Of a stretch of 64,000 nucleotides of DNA, positions 12,577 to 20,560 are shown in pieces. The stretch comes from Curtobacterium pusillum (GTDB taxonomy: Bacteria; Actinomycetota; Actinomycetes; Actinomycetales; Microbacteriaceae). Position numbers and translations under genes: made by a program. The DNA lies in the NCBI RefSeq assembly GCF_007680845.1, contig NZ_VEIY01000003.1:248001-312000 (forward strand), written 5' to 3'. The notes below the pieces were generated by a model. That model was not told where the DNA came from. It did no database searches and saw nothing but the letters and a program-made list of their open reading frames with translations. The number at the start of each line of letters is the position of its first letter. The first letter of the stretch is position 1.

Positions 12577-13532
12577 GCGACGGTCTCCTTCGCTTCGTTC
12601 CCCGTGAGGGCCAGGTAGAGGACGGCCATCCGGACCGACACGCCGTTCTCGACCTGCTCGACGACGGTCGAGCGGGGGTCGTCGGCGGCGACGCCGGCGA
12701 TCTCGAGGCCGCGGTTCATCGGCCCCGGGTGCATGATCAGCGTCCGCTGCGACAGCCGGTGGTACCGGCTCGCGGTGAGCCCCCAGTGCCGGGTGTACTC
12801 GCGCGGGTTCGGGAAGAACGCGTCGTTCATCCGTTCCTGCTGGATCCGGAGGGTCATCACGACGTCCGGGTCCTCGGCGAGGGCGGCGTCGAGGTCGTGG
12901 TGCACGGCGGCACCGAACGGGTTCGCCGACACCGGGAGCAGCGTCGGCGGAGCGGCGAAGGTGACGCTCGCGCCGAGGGTCCGCAGCAGCCACGCGTTGC
13001 TCCGGGCGACGCGGCTGTGCAGGACGTCGCCGACGATGAGGACGCGGACGCCGTCGAGCGCCTGCCCACGGCTGCCGGCGCCGTGCAGGCGACGGCGCAT
13101 CGTGAAGGCGTCGAGGAGCGCCTGCGTGGGGTGCTCGTGGGTGCCGTCGCCCGCGTTGACCACGGGGACGTCGATCCAGTCGGCGTCGGCGAGGACCCGC
13201 GGCGCCCCGGACGCGCCGTGGCGGATCACGATGCCGTCGATGCCCATCGCGCCGAGGGTCTGCACGGTGTCCTTGAGGGACTCGCCCTTGGAGACGCTCG
13301 AGCCCTTCGCGGCGAAGTTGAGGACGTCGGCGGAGAGGCGCTTCGCGGCGGCCTCGAACGAGATCCGGGTGCGGGTGGAGTCCTCGAAGAAGAGGTTCAC
13401 GACGGTCTTGCCCCGGAGTGCCGGGAGCTTCCGGACCTCGCGGGTGTTCACCTCGGCCATCTCCTCGGCGACGTCGAGGATGTGGATCGCCTCGGCGCGG
13501 GAGAGGTCGGCGGTGGAGAGGAGGTGCTTCAC
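12573..13532 (-). CDS. pyrB: Aspartate carbamoyltransferase catalytic subunit
   Basis: 319 residues. Condenses carbamoyl phosphate with aspartate. Contains the carbamoyl-phosphate loop [13 protein letters not shown], the substrate loop [14 protein letters not shown], and [11 protein letters not shown]. No regulatory pyrI follows, as expected in actinobacteria. GTG at 13532 is chosen because it overlaps the pyrR stop by 4 bp and homology starts at KHLLSTADL. Confidence 0.96.
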   Translation of the reverse strand: MKHLLSTADLSRAEAIHILDVAEEMAEVNTREVRKLPALRGKTVVNLFFEDSTRTRISFEAAAKRLSADVLNFAAKGSSVSKGESLKDTVQTLGAMGIDGIVIRHGASGAPRVLADADWIDVPVVNAGDGTHEHPTQALLDAFTMRRRLHGAGSRGQALDGVRVLIVGDVLHSRVARSNAWLLRTLGASVTFAAPPTLLPVSANPFGAAVHHDLDAALAEDPDVVMTLRIQQERMNDAFFPNPREYTRHWGLTASRYHRLSQRTLIMHPGPMNRGLEIAGVAADDPRSTVVEQVENGVSVRMAVLYLALTGNEAKETVA

Positions 13533-14125
13533 GCCGTCCCCCCATCGATCTGTGTCTCGCTCTGCGTCTCGTTCTGCGTCTCGCTCTGCTCGATGACGAC
13601 CTCGTCGGTGCCGTCGGTCTCGGTCAGGCGGAGCGTCACGCGCTCGTCGGAGGCCGTCGGCAGGTTCTTGCCGACGTGGTCCGCGCGGATGGGGAGTTCG
13701 CGGTGCCCCCGGTCGACCAGGACGGCGAGCCGGACCGCCCGCGGACGGCCGATCCCCTGCAGCGCGTCGAGCGCCGCCCGGACCGTGCGGCCGGAGTACA
13801 GCACGTCGTCGACGAGCACGACGACCTTGCCGTCGATGCCGCTCGCCGGGATGGTCGTCCGGTGCGGCGCGCGGCCGATGCCGTGGCCGAGGTCGTCCCG
13901 GTGCATCGTCACGTCGAGGGTGCCGACGCGGCCGTCGCCGGTCGTCCACTCGGGTTCGATGTCGGCCAGGACCCGGTCGAGGCGTTCTGCGAGGACCGCC
14001 CCCCGGGTCGGGATGCCGAGGAGGACGAGGTCCGAGGCGCCGTGGTTGGCCTCGAGGATCTCGTGGGCGATGCGTGTCAGAGCACGCGTGATGTCGGGCT
14101 GCTGCAGGACCGTTCTGGTACCCAC
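13529..14125 (-). CDS. pyrR: Bifunctional pyr operon regulator / uracil phosphoribosyltransferase
   Basis: 198 residues. An RNA-binding regulator with a PRPP fold; senses UMP/UTP and controls the operon, and may retain weak uracil phosphoribosyltransferase activity. The PRPP loop [20 protein letters not shown] and [14 protein letters not shown] are clear. GTG at 14125 has an excellent GGGAAGGAGG ribosome site, with a candidate PyrR-binding element just upstream. The last 25 residues form a Glu-Thr-Gln repeat tail ([12 protein letters not shown]) encoded by a 12-bp tandem repeat, absent from well-known homologues. Confidence 0.95.
   Translation of the reverse strand: MGTRTVLQQPDITRALTRIAHEILEANHGASDLVLLGIPTRGAVLAERLDRVLADIEPEWTTGDGRVGTLDVTMHRDDLGHGIGRAPHRTTIPASGIDGKVVVLVDDVLYSGRTVRAALDALQGIGRPRAVRLAVLVDRGHRELPIRADHVGKNLPTASDERVTLRLTETDGTDEVVIEQSETQNETQSETQIDGGTA
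13550..13585 (-). repeat. 12-bp tandem repeat in the 3' end of pyrR
   Basis: Three copies of a 12-bp unit (forward-strand CTGCGTCTCGCT with single-base variants) at 13550-13561, 13562-13573 and 13574-13585. They encode the repeating ETQS/ETQN tail of PyrR. The 12-bp length keeps the frame whatever the copy number. Confidence 0.8.
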
Positions 14126-14141
14126 GCCGACCTCCTTCCCC

Positions 14142-14152
14142 GCCTCACCGGA
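14142..14152 (-). promoter_or_regulatory. Candidate PyrR-binding RNA element in the pyr leader
   Basis: The transcript reads UCCGGUGAGGC, an exact match to UCCNGNGAGGY, the core of the PyrR binding-loop consensus known from Bacillus pyr attenuators. It lies a few bases before the GGGAAGGAGG ribosome site (about 14131-14140) and 17 nt before the pyrR start. In this position PyrR binding would mask the ribosome site, consistent with the translational control described in mycobacteria. I see no terminator or antiterminator pair, so attenuation looks unlikely. Confidence 0.6.
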
Positions 14153-14182
14153 CGGACTTAAAGGATGCTGACGTGGTCAACC

Positions 14183-14635
14183 CTACCGGGACTCCTGGTC
14201 CCCTGCGACCGTCCGACCGGACGGTGCACGACCACCGGCGACGGCGCCGAGCACCCCGTTGACGAACCCGGCGGACTCCTCCGTCGAGAGCGACTGCGCG
14301 AGCTCGACCGCCTCGGCGATCGCGACCGCGTCGGGCACCTCGTCGTTGAACCGGAGCTCCCAGACGCCCATCCGCAGGATGCACCGGTCGAGCACCGGCA
14401 TGCGGGCGATCGACCAGCCCTGCGCGTGCTCGACGATGATGTCGTCGAGCAGCGCGCGGTCGTCGTCCACGCCGGTGACGATCTGCCGCGCGTAGTCCCA
14501 GCTGGAGGCGCGCTCCGGCTGGTCCAGGTGGCGGACGGTCTCGGTGGCGAGGACGTCCGAGATCGACAGCTCGCGCACCTCCGCCACGTACAGCATGTCG
14601 AGGGCGCGCTTGCGGGCCTTGGAGCGAGCACTCAT
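14183..14635 (-). CDS. nusB: Transcription antitermination factor NusB
   Basis: 150 residues. Binds boxA RNA with S10 and supports rRNA antitermination. The all-helical family pattern is clear: ARKRALDMLYVAEVR at the N-terminus, then LDRCILRMGVWELRF and AIAEAVELAQSLSTEESAGFVNGVLGAV. The ATG at 14635 lies 11 nt after the efp stop and the gene ends 57 bp before pyrR, so efp, nusB and the pyr operon may share transcripts. The C-terminal 15 residues are basic and variable. Confidence 0.95.
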   Translation of the reverse strand: MSARSKARKRALDMLYVAEVRELSISDVLATETVRHLDQPERASSWDYARQIVTGVDDDRALLDDIIVEHAQGWSIARMPVLDRCILRMGVWELRFNDEVPDAVAIAEAVELAQSLSTEESAGFVNGVLGAVAGGRAPSGRTVAGDQESR

Positions 14636-14646
14636 CCGGTCAGCGC

Positions 14647-15210
14647 CTAGGAGTTGACGCGGCCGAGGAAGCTGCCGTCGCGCGTGTCGATCTTCACCGT
14701 GGTGCCGTTCTCGAGGTACAGCGGGACCTGGATCCGGTGGCCGGTCGCGATGATGGTCGCGTCCTTGGTGCCGCCGGACGAGCGGTCGCCCTGCAGGCCC
14801 GGCTCGGTCTCCACCTCGGTGACGATCGAGGTGGGGAGCTCGACGTACAGCGGGTTGCCCTCGTTCATCGCGATGGTGACCATCGCCGACTCGAGCAGGT
14901 AGTTCTTGGCGTCGCCGACGACCGTCGCCGAGACCGGGATCTGGTCGTACGTGTCGGTGTCCATGAACACGTAGGAGTCGCCGTCCTCGTAGAGGAACTG
15001 GTAGTCGCGGCGGTCGACGACCGCGGTGTCGATCTTCGCACCGGCGTTGAAGGTGCGGTCGACGACCTTGCCCGACACGACGTTCTTGAGCTTGGTACGG
15101 ACGAACGCGCCGCCCTTGCCCGGCTTGACGTGCTGGAACTCGACGACCGACCAGAGCTGCCCGTCGATGATGAGAACGGCGCCGTTCTTGATGTCAGTGG
15201 TACTGGCCAT
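14647..15210 (-). CDS. efp: Elongation factor P
   Basis: 187 residues. Binds between the ribosomal P and E sites and relieves stalling at polyproline. Three beta-barrel domains of normal length; the loop with the functional lysine reads [15 protein letters not shown], the form in which actinobacterial EF-P works without beta-lysyl modification. The C-terminal [13 protein letters not shown] is typical. ATG start at 15210. The efp-nusB-pyr order is conserved in actinobacteria. Confidence 0.97.
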   Translation of the reverse strand: MASTTDIKNGAVLIIDGQLWSVVEFQHVKPGKGGAFVRTKLKNVVSGKVVDRTFNAGAKIDTAVVDRRDYQFLYEDGDSYVFMDTDTYDQIPVSATVVGDAKNYLLESAMVTIAMNEGNPLYVELPTSIVTEVETEPGLQGDRSSGGTKDATIIATGHRIQVPLYLENGTTVKIDTRDGSFLGRVNS

Positions 15211-15293
15211 GAGTCTTCGATGTCCCGTTCGATCGTGTTGTGAAGGTCTGCGGACCGCGCTGGGTCCCGGACGAGTGTACCGGACGCGGTCGG

Positions 15294-15359
15294 TCGCGCT
15301 TCCGCGGGCTCGTCCTCACTCGCGCTTCCGCGCACTCGTCCTCAGTCGCGCTTCCGCGC
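15294..15359 (-). repeat. 26-bp tandem repeat covering the 3' end of the ABC1 gene
   Basis: Units at 15294-15319 and 15320-15345 plus a 14-bp third part at 15346-15359, each with the forward-strand core TCGCGCTTCCGCG. In the coding direction, the last codons of the ABC1 gene and its TGA (AAGCGCGACTGA) are duplicated in the downstream spacer, giving a second near-identical stop context (AAGCGCGAGTGA). Confidence 0.75.
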
Positions 15360-17033
15360 CAGGGCGGAGTCGATCGCCGCCCAGGCGAGCAGCACCACCG
15401 CCGCTCCCCCGAGCAGCGCACCGGCCACCCCGGTGGAGAGCACGGCGGTCGGACGCGCCGGTGCCGCGAGGTAGACGATCGCGAGGATCCCGGCGCCGGA
15501 GCCGAGCAGCACGAGGAGGACCCGTCGGATGACACCGTTCAGCGTGCGTCGGTCGCGCCGGTCCGCGAACAACCGGATGTTGACCGAGAGCTTCCCGGTC
15601 TCGATGGCCTCGCCGATCCGGTCGACGCGGCGCGGGAGCCGGCGCGCCGCGGTGACGGCCCCGAACAGCTCCCGCACGGCGACGTCGCGGAGCTTCCCGG
15701 GCCGCAGCTGGTCACGGATCTGCTCGCGTGCGAGTCCGCGGGACTCCTCGAGGAGGTCGAAGGACGGCGTGAGCGTGCGGAGCGTGCCCTCGAAGATCGC
15801 GAGTGCCCGCGCCGCAGCGACGAAGTCCGGCGGCGCCGTCAGCCGGTAGCGGCCGAACACCTCGACCGCGTCGTCGACGGTCTCGACACCGATCCGGGCG
15901 CCCGGTCCGAGCTCGTCGGCCACGAAGCGCGCGATGTCCCGGCGGAAGTCCGCCTCGTCCTCGGCGTCCCGGACCGGCGCCATCCGCAGCACGGCGTCCG
16001 CGATGCGGGAGGTGTCGTCCTGGATGTACGCGGCGAGGAGCTCCTGCACGGTGTCCCGGAGCCCGGGGTCGAGCCGACCGACGGACCCGAAGTCGATGAG
16101 CGCCGGGCGGCCGTCCGGCTGGACGAGGACGTTCCCCGGGTGCAGGTCGGCGTGGTAGATCCCGTCGAACACCACCTGCCGGAGGAACGCGCGGAGGATC
16201 GCCCGCATCGGCTCGTCGAGGTCACGGTCGGACCGCTCGGCGCGGATCGCGCTCAGCGTGTCGCCCTCGAGGAACTCCATCACCAGGACCCGGCGCCCCG
16301 AGAGGTCGGGGTACGGGTCGGGGAACCGCACCTCGTCGGGGCGCGCGCTCCGGGCCTGTGCCGCGCGGAGCGTCGTGAGGTTCCGCAGCTCCGAACCGAA
16401 GTCCACCTGACGGACGAGGTCGTCGGCGTACTGCTGCGCGACCTCCTGCACGCCGACCTGCCGTGCCTCGGCCGACCACCGCGCCATGAACCGCACCACG
16501 CGGAGCGCGATGTCGACGTCCCGCCGGACGGCGACGTCGATCCCGGGTCGCTGCACCTTCACGGCGACGCTCGTGCCGTCGGCGAGCCGCGCGCGGTGCA
16601 CCTGGGCGATCGACGCCGCCGCGACGGGCACCGGGTCGAAGGCTGCGAACACCTCGTCGACCGGGGCACCCAGCTCCCGTTCGAGCAGGGCGGCGACCTC
16701 GTCCGCGGGGGCCGGGGTCACGCTCCGCTGCAGGTGGGCGAGCCCGTCGGTCCACTCGTCGGGGAGCAGGTCGTCACGCGTCGAGAGCAGCTGGCCCATC
16801 TTCACGAAGCCGCCGCCGGCTTCCTCGAGGGCGAGGCGGAGGTGCTCGGCCTGGCTGCGTCGCAGGTCGGACGTCGCGGGATCGTGGGAGAAGTCCAGCC
16901 GACGGAAGGGCACGAGGCCGTGCCGGCGGGCGATCGAGAGCAGCTCGGTGAACCGGCGGCCGCGCGAACGGAGGGTGCCGGGGTCGGCTTCCTTCGGGGC
17001 GGACAGGTCGCTCAGGCGGGGCGGAGTGGGCAC
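15342..17033 (-). CDS. ABC1/UbiB-family atypical kinase
   Basis: 563 residues. UbiB/ADCK-like kinases support isoprenoid-quinone or lipid metabolism in other organisms; the role in actinobacteria is unsettled. Family marks: KMGQ (in GGGFVKMGQLLSTRDDLLP), the alanine-rich loop AAASIAQVHRA replacing the normal P-loop, AVKVQRPG with the lysine, ADLHPGNVLV, and LIDFGSVG with the metal Asp. Two membrane helices close the protein. GTG at 17033 is chosen because homology begins soon after; the frame extends to 17099, but that part overlaps a dispersed repeat. The gene end is tandemly duplicated. Confidence 0.88.
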   Translation of the reverse strand: MPTPPRLSDLSAPKEADPGTLRSRGRRFTELLSIARRHGLVPFRRLDFSHDPATSDLRRSQAEHLRLALEEAGGGFVKMGQLLSTRDDLLPDEWTDGLAHLQRSVTPAPADEVAALLERELGAPVDEVFAAFDPVPVAAASIAQVHRARLADGTSVAVKVQRPGIDVAVRRDVDIALRVVRFMARWSAEARQVGVQEVAQQYADDLVRQVDFGSELRNLTTLRAAQARSARPDEVRFPDPYPDLSGRRVLVMEFLEGDTLSAIRAERSDRDLDEPMRAILRAFLRQVVFDGIYHADLHPGNVLVQPDGRPALIDFGSVGRLDPGLRDTVQELLAAYIQDDTSRIADAVLRMAPVRDAEDEADFRRDIARFVADELGPGARIGVETVDDAVEVFGRYRLTAPPDFVAAARALAIFEGTLRTLTPSFDLLEESRGLAREQIRDQLRPGKLRDVAVRELFGAVTAARRLPRRVDRIGEAIETGKLSVNIRLFADRRDRRTLNGVIRRVLLVLLGSGAGILAIVYLAAPARPTAVLSTGVAGALLGGAAVVLLAWAAIDSALARKRD

Positions 17034-17078
17034 GCGTCCAGTGTGCTCCCCCGCCCTGCGTGGTCCGGTCCTCCACAG

Positions 17079-17095
17079 CCTGGAGGCGCGGCTCG
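17079..17095 (+). repeat. Dispersed 17-bp motif, copy 2
   Basis: CCTGGAGGCGCGGCTCG in the divergent space between the ABC1 gene and the small plus-strand gene; identical over all 17 bp to the copy at 812-828. Confidence 0.5.
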
Positions 17096-17155
17096 TCATC
17101 CACAGGTCGGCGCTCGCCCGGCATGCGGTCGCGTCCGCCCCGTCAGGATCGGGTC

Positions 17156-17446
17156 ATGGAGACAGCACTCATCGCCGCGAGCATCGCAGCGGCCGCGTCC
17201 GTGCTCGCCGCGGTGGTGAGCTGGTTCGGCGCGTTCCAGAACCGCCGGACCCCCGACCGAGACCACGCGTGGACGCGTCTGACCTGGGCGATGCGAGCGA
17301 AGAGTACGGAGGCGGAGTACGACATCTCGAGAAATGTGCTCGAGCGGATGATGACCGTACGGTGGGCCTCCAAAGCCGACCAGAACCTCGCGCTCCGAGC
17401 ACTCCGTCGGCACGCTCCGCCCACGACCGAGAAGGACGACGACTGA
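17156..17446 (+). CDS. Small single-pass membrane protein of unknown function
   Basis: 96 residues. An N-terminal helix (IAASIAAAASVLAAVVSWFGAF, residues about 5-26) is followed by a charged, partly helical cytoplasmic domain with a conserved-looking core (WTRLTWAMRAKSTEAEYDIS, then NVLERMMTVRWAS) and an acidic end (EKDDD). I do not recognise a family. It is on the opposite strand to the flanking ABC1 and aroB genes and shares one base with the next gene (TGATG), so the two are almost certainly translated together. ATG at 17156 is preferred to upstream starts because the membrane helix begins there. Confidence 0.65.
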   Translation: METALIAASIAAAASVLAAVVSWFGAFQNRRTPDRDHAWTRLTWAMRAKSTEAEYDISRNVLERMMTVRWASKADQNLALRALRRHAPPTTEKDDD

Positions 17447-17640
17447 TGCACCTCTTCGCTCCGCTGCCGGATCGTCCGGAGTTCAAGATCGATGGGACCG
17501 ACCACGACGATGCTGTACTCGTCGCGTGGGTCGAGGGCGCGACGGTCGAAGAATGGTTGGAGTCCGAGCGCACGGGCGTCGTCACCGTCTCGATGCGCGT
17601 GAAGTGGTGGTGGCGGCGGACCCGACGCGTCCTGCGCTGA
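17446..17640 (+). CDS. Small hypothetical protein coupled to the preceding gene
   Basis: 64 residues, soluble. Starts with MHLFAPLPDRPEFKIDG, has an acidic middle (DHDDAVLVAWVEGATVEEWL) and a very basic, tryptophan-rich end (KWWWRRTRRVLR) that could touch membrane or nucleic acid. No family recognised. Its ATG shares one base with the stop of the gene before it, the main evidence that it is real. It ends 12 bp before the convergent aroB stop. Confidence 0.55.
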   Translation: MHLFAPLPDRPEFKIDGTDHDDAVLVAWVEGATVEEWLESERTGVVTVSMRVKWWWRRTRRVLR

Positions 17641-17652
17641 CGGGGGGGGCTG

Positions 17653-18750
17653 CTAGACCCCGACCTCCTGGTAGGCGGTGAAGAGCAGGTGGTCCTCGGG
17701 CCCCTCGAGCGTCACGGGCTTCCCCACCCCGTCGAGGATGATGAACCGCAGCATGCCGGCCCGCGCCTTCTTGTCCCGCCGCATCGTCGCGAGCAGTCCT
17801 TCCCACCGGCCGATGCCGTACGTGGTCGGCAGTTCGAGGGACTCCAGGATCGACCGGTGCCGGTCGACCGTCGCGTCGTCCAGGTGACCGGTCAGGCGTG
17901 CGAGCTCGGCCGCGAACACCATGCCGACCGACACCGCTGCGCCGTGCCGCCACTGGTAGCGCTCGGCGTGCTCGATCGCGTGTCCGAGCGTGTGCCCGTA
18001 GTTGAGGATCTCGCGGCGGCCCTGCTCGCGGAAGTCGTCGGACACGACCTCGGCCTTGAGCGCGACCGCCAGCTCGACGACCCGTCGGAACTCGGGCGTG
18101 GACGGGTCCGTCACGCGGGCGACGTCGGCTTCGACGATGTCGAGGATCTCGGGGACGGCGATGAACCCGGCCTTCACGATCTCCGCGAAACCGGTGAGGA
18201 TCTCGTTGCGCGGCAGCGTCCGGACGAGGTCGAGGTCCGCCACTACCGCACGGGGCGGGTAGAAGGCACCGACGAGGTTCTTGCCCTCGTTCGTGTTGAT
18301 CCCCGTCTTGCCACCGACGCTGGCGTCCACCATGCCGAGCACGCTCGTGGGGATCGCGACGTAGGGCACGCCACGCAGCCAGGTGGCCGCGACGAACCCG
18401 GCGAGGTCGGTCACGGCGCCGCCGCCGAGCCCGACGACCGCGTCGGTCCTGGTGAAGTCGGACTGCCCCATGATCTGCCAGCAGAACGCGGCGACCTCGA
18501 TGCGCTTCGCGCCCTCGGCGTCGGGTACCTCGGCGATGAGCGCTTCGAGCCCGGCGTCGGCGAGCAGGTCGCGCAGGTCGTTCGCCCGCGCGCCGAGCGT
18601 CGGTGCGTGCACGATGAGGACCTTGGCGACGCGGGGGCCGAGGAGCGCCGGCAGCGACCCGAGCAGGCCGTTCCCGACGGCGACGACGTACCCGTCGTCC
18701 CCGCCGACGCGGATCTCGGTGGTGCCCTCCGGCAGGATCGACTCGGTCAC
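17653..18750 (-). CDS. aroB: 3-dehydroquinate synthase
   Basis: 365 residues. Second step of the shikimate pathway, converting DAHP to 3-dehydroquinate with NAD+ and a divalent metal. Key segments: GGGAVTDLAGFVAATWLRG (NAD-binding), PTSVLGMVDASVGGKTGIN, KNLVGAFYPPRAV, and the metal ligands in EIVKAGFI and LNYGHTLGHAIEH. GTG start overlaps the aroK stop by 4 bp. It is the last gene of aroC-aroK-aroB. Confidence 0.97.
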   Translation of the reverse strand: MTESILPEGTTEIRVGGDDGYVVAVGNGLLGSLPALLGPRVAKVLIVHAPTLGARANDLRDLLADAGLEALIAEVPDAEGAKRIEVAAFCWQIMGQSDFTRTDAVVGLGGGAVTDLAGFVAATWLRGVPYVAIPTSVLGMVDASVGGKTGINTNEGKNLVGAFYPPRAVVADLDLVRTLPRNEILTGFAEIVKAGFIAVPEILDIVEADVARVTDPSTPEFRRVVELAVALKAEVVSDDFREQGRREILNYGHTLGHAIEHAERYQWRHGAAVSVGMVFAAELARLTGHLDDATVDRHRSILESLELPTTYGIGRWEGLLATMRRDKKARAGMLRFIILDGVGKPVTLEGPEDHLLFTAYQEVGV

Positions 18751-19298
18751 GGTGCTCCTTCGGTGGTGGTGCGGGTCTCCGGGCGGGTGTCCGCACCGAG
18801 CCAGGCGACGACGTCGTCGACGACGTGGGACATCGGACGTCGGGAGGTGTCGAAGACGGCGTGGGCGAGTTCGGCGTAGGTGGCCGCGCGCTCGTCCATG
18901 ATGGTCTGCCAGGCGTCGATGCCGCCGTTCGCGAGCAGGGGTCGGTCGCTGCCCGCGATGCGATCCGCCACCGCCTCCGGGGAGACGGTGAGGAGCACGA
19001 CGCTCGCGCCGCGCATCGCTTCGCGCGTGGCGGCGTGCGTGACGGCACCGCCGCCGACGGCGATCACGCCGCCGGTCGCCATCGCCGAGCGGACCGCCTC
19101 GGCCTCGAGCGCGCGGAACGTCGGTTCGCCGCGGTCGGCGAAGATGCCCGGGATCGGCCCGTGCTCCCGCACGATGACGCGGTCGGTGTCGGTGAACGGG
19201 ACGCCGAGCGCCTTCGCGACGCGTTTGCCCACGCTCGACTTGCCCGCGCCCATCGGTCCGATGATGACGACGGGTGCGGACAGCGCGGTGCCGCTCAC
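18747..19298 (-). CDS. aroK: Shikimate kinase
   Basis: 183 residues. Phosphorylates shikimate at O3. P-loop [13 protein letters not shown], shikimate-binding Asp in [11 protein letters not shown], the GGGAV loop (the second glycine cluster), and RPLL in the lid. GTG at 19298 overlaps the aroC stop by 4 bp and homology begins just after it. The open frame further upstream is a shadow of aroC. Confidence 0.95.
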   Translation of the reverse strand: MSGTALSAPVVIIGPMGAGKSSVGKRVAKALGVPFTDTDRVIVREHGPIPGIFADRGEPTFRALEAEAVRSAMATGGVIAVGGGAVTHAATREAMRGASVVLLTVSPEAVADRIAGSDRPLLANGGIDAWQTIMDERAATYAELAHAVFDTSRRPMSHVVDDVVAWLGADTRPETRTTTEGAP

Positions 19299-20515
19299 CA
19301 GGCCGCGGTCGGCTCGGCGGTCTCGGTGCGACGGCTGCGCAGCGTCTCCGGGATCGACGCGAGGTACGCGTCGAGGTTCCGCTTCGTCTCGACGACGTTG
19401 TCGCCGCCGAACTTCTCGAGCACGGCGTCGGCGAGCACGAGCGCGACCATGGCCTCGGCGACCACGCCGGCCGCGGGGACGGCGCAGACGTCGGAACGCT
19501 GGTGGTGCGCGGAGGCGTCCTCGCCGGTGGTGACGTCGATGGTGTGCAGCGCGTGCGGCACCGTCGCGATCGGCTTCATGCCCGCGCGGACGCGCAGCAC
19601 GGTGCCCGTGGACATGCCGCCCTCGGTGCCGCCGGCGCGGTCGGTCGTGCGGACGATCTCGCCGTCTTCGCGGTAGAGCTCGTCGTGCGCCTCGGACCCG
19701 CGGCGTGCTGCGGTCGCGAAGCCGTCGCCGACCTCGACGCCCTTGATGGCCTGGATCCCCATGATCGCCGCTGCGAGCCGGGCGTCGAGCCGGCGGTCCC
19801 ACTGCACGTGGGAACCGAGCCCTGGCGGGACGCCGTAGAACAGGACCTCGACGACGCCGCCGAGGGTGTCGCCGTCCTTCTTGGCCGCCTCGACCTCGGT
19901 GACCATGCGCGCGGAGGTCTCGGCGTCGAAGCAGCGGAGCTGGTCGTCGTCGAGGCGGTCGACGTCGTCGGGCAGCGGGAGCGCCGTGCCGTCGGGGACG
20001 CGGACCGTCCCGACCTGCAGCGTGTGCGCCACCGAGCGGATGCCGAGCTCCGCCAGGAACGACTTCGCGACCGCGCCGAGGGCCACCCGGGCCGCGGTCT
20101 CGCGGGCCGAAGCGCGCTCGAGGATCGGACGGGCTTCGTCGAAGCCGTACTTCTGCATGCCGACGAGGTCGGCGTGGCCCGGACGCGGCCGGGTCAGCGG
20201 CGCCGAACGCCCGCGGGACATCTCGGTCGGTTCGACGGGCTCGGGGTTCATCACCTCGACCCACTTCGGCCACTCGGTGTTGCCGATCCGGATCGCGATC
20301 GGGCTGCCCATCGAGTAGCCGTGCCGGACACCGCCCGAGACGTGCAGCTCGTCCTGCTCGAACTTCATGCGGGAGCCGCGGCCGTACCCGAGCTTCCGGC
20401 GTGCGAGATCGGTACGGATGGACTCGAACGACACCGGGACACCCGCGGGCAGGCCCTCGAGCATCGCGATGAGTTCGGGTCCGTGGGACTCACCAGCAGT
20501 CAACCAACGAAGCAT
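19295..20515 (-). CDS. aroC: Chorismate synthase
   Basis: 406 residues. Last shikimate-pathway step, forming chorismate from EPSP with reduced FMN. Signatures: [13 protein letters not shown] at the N-terminus, [21 protein letters not shown], and the C-terminal [23 protein letters not shown]. Start at 20515, not 20524: GGAGG lies 9 nt before the downstream ATG but abuts the upstream one, and family members start MLRWLTAG. Many actinobacteria have aroE between mltG and aroC; here it is missing and a 45-bp gap remains. Confidence 0.97.
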   Translation of the reverse strand: MLRWLTAGESHGPELIAMLEGLPAGVPVSFESIRTDLARRKLGYGRGSRMKFEQDELHVSGGVRHGYSMGSPIAIRIGNTEWPKWVEVMNPEPVEPTEMSRGRSAPLTRPRPGHADLVGMQKYGFDEARPILERASARETAARVALGAVAKSFLAELGIRSVAHTLQVGTVRVPDGTALPLPDDVDRLDDDQLRCFDAETSARMVTEVEAAKKDGDTLGGVVEVLFYGVPPGLGSHVQWDRRLDARLAAAIMGIQAIKGVEVGDGFATAARRGSEAHDELYREDGEIVRTTDRAGGTEGGMSTGTVLRVRAGMKPIATVPHALHTIDVTTGEDASAHHQRSDVCAVPAAGVVAEAMVALVLADAVLEKFGGDNVVETKRNLDAYLASIPETLRSRRTETAEPTAAW

Positions 20516-20560
20516 GGTGTCCATCCTCCCACAGCGCCGCCCCGTGCGACGCGCGCCCGA

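Noticed and set aside
14173..14182. TTGACC as a -35 box for the pyr operon
   Set aside because: No TANNNT hexamer lies 16-18 bp downstream; a TAGGGT just upstream has no -35 partner, so no promoter is called.
15294..15359. Transposon end or attachment site at the 26-bp repeats
   Set aside because: No transposase, no inverted ends, and the repeats derive from the end of the adjacent gene, so simple tandem duplication explains them.
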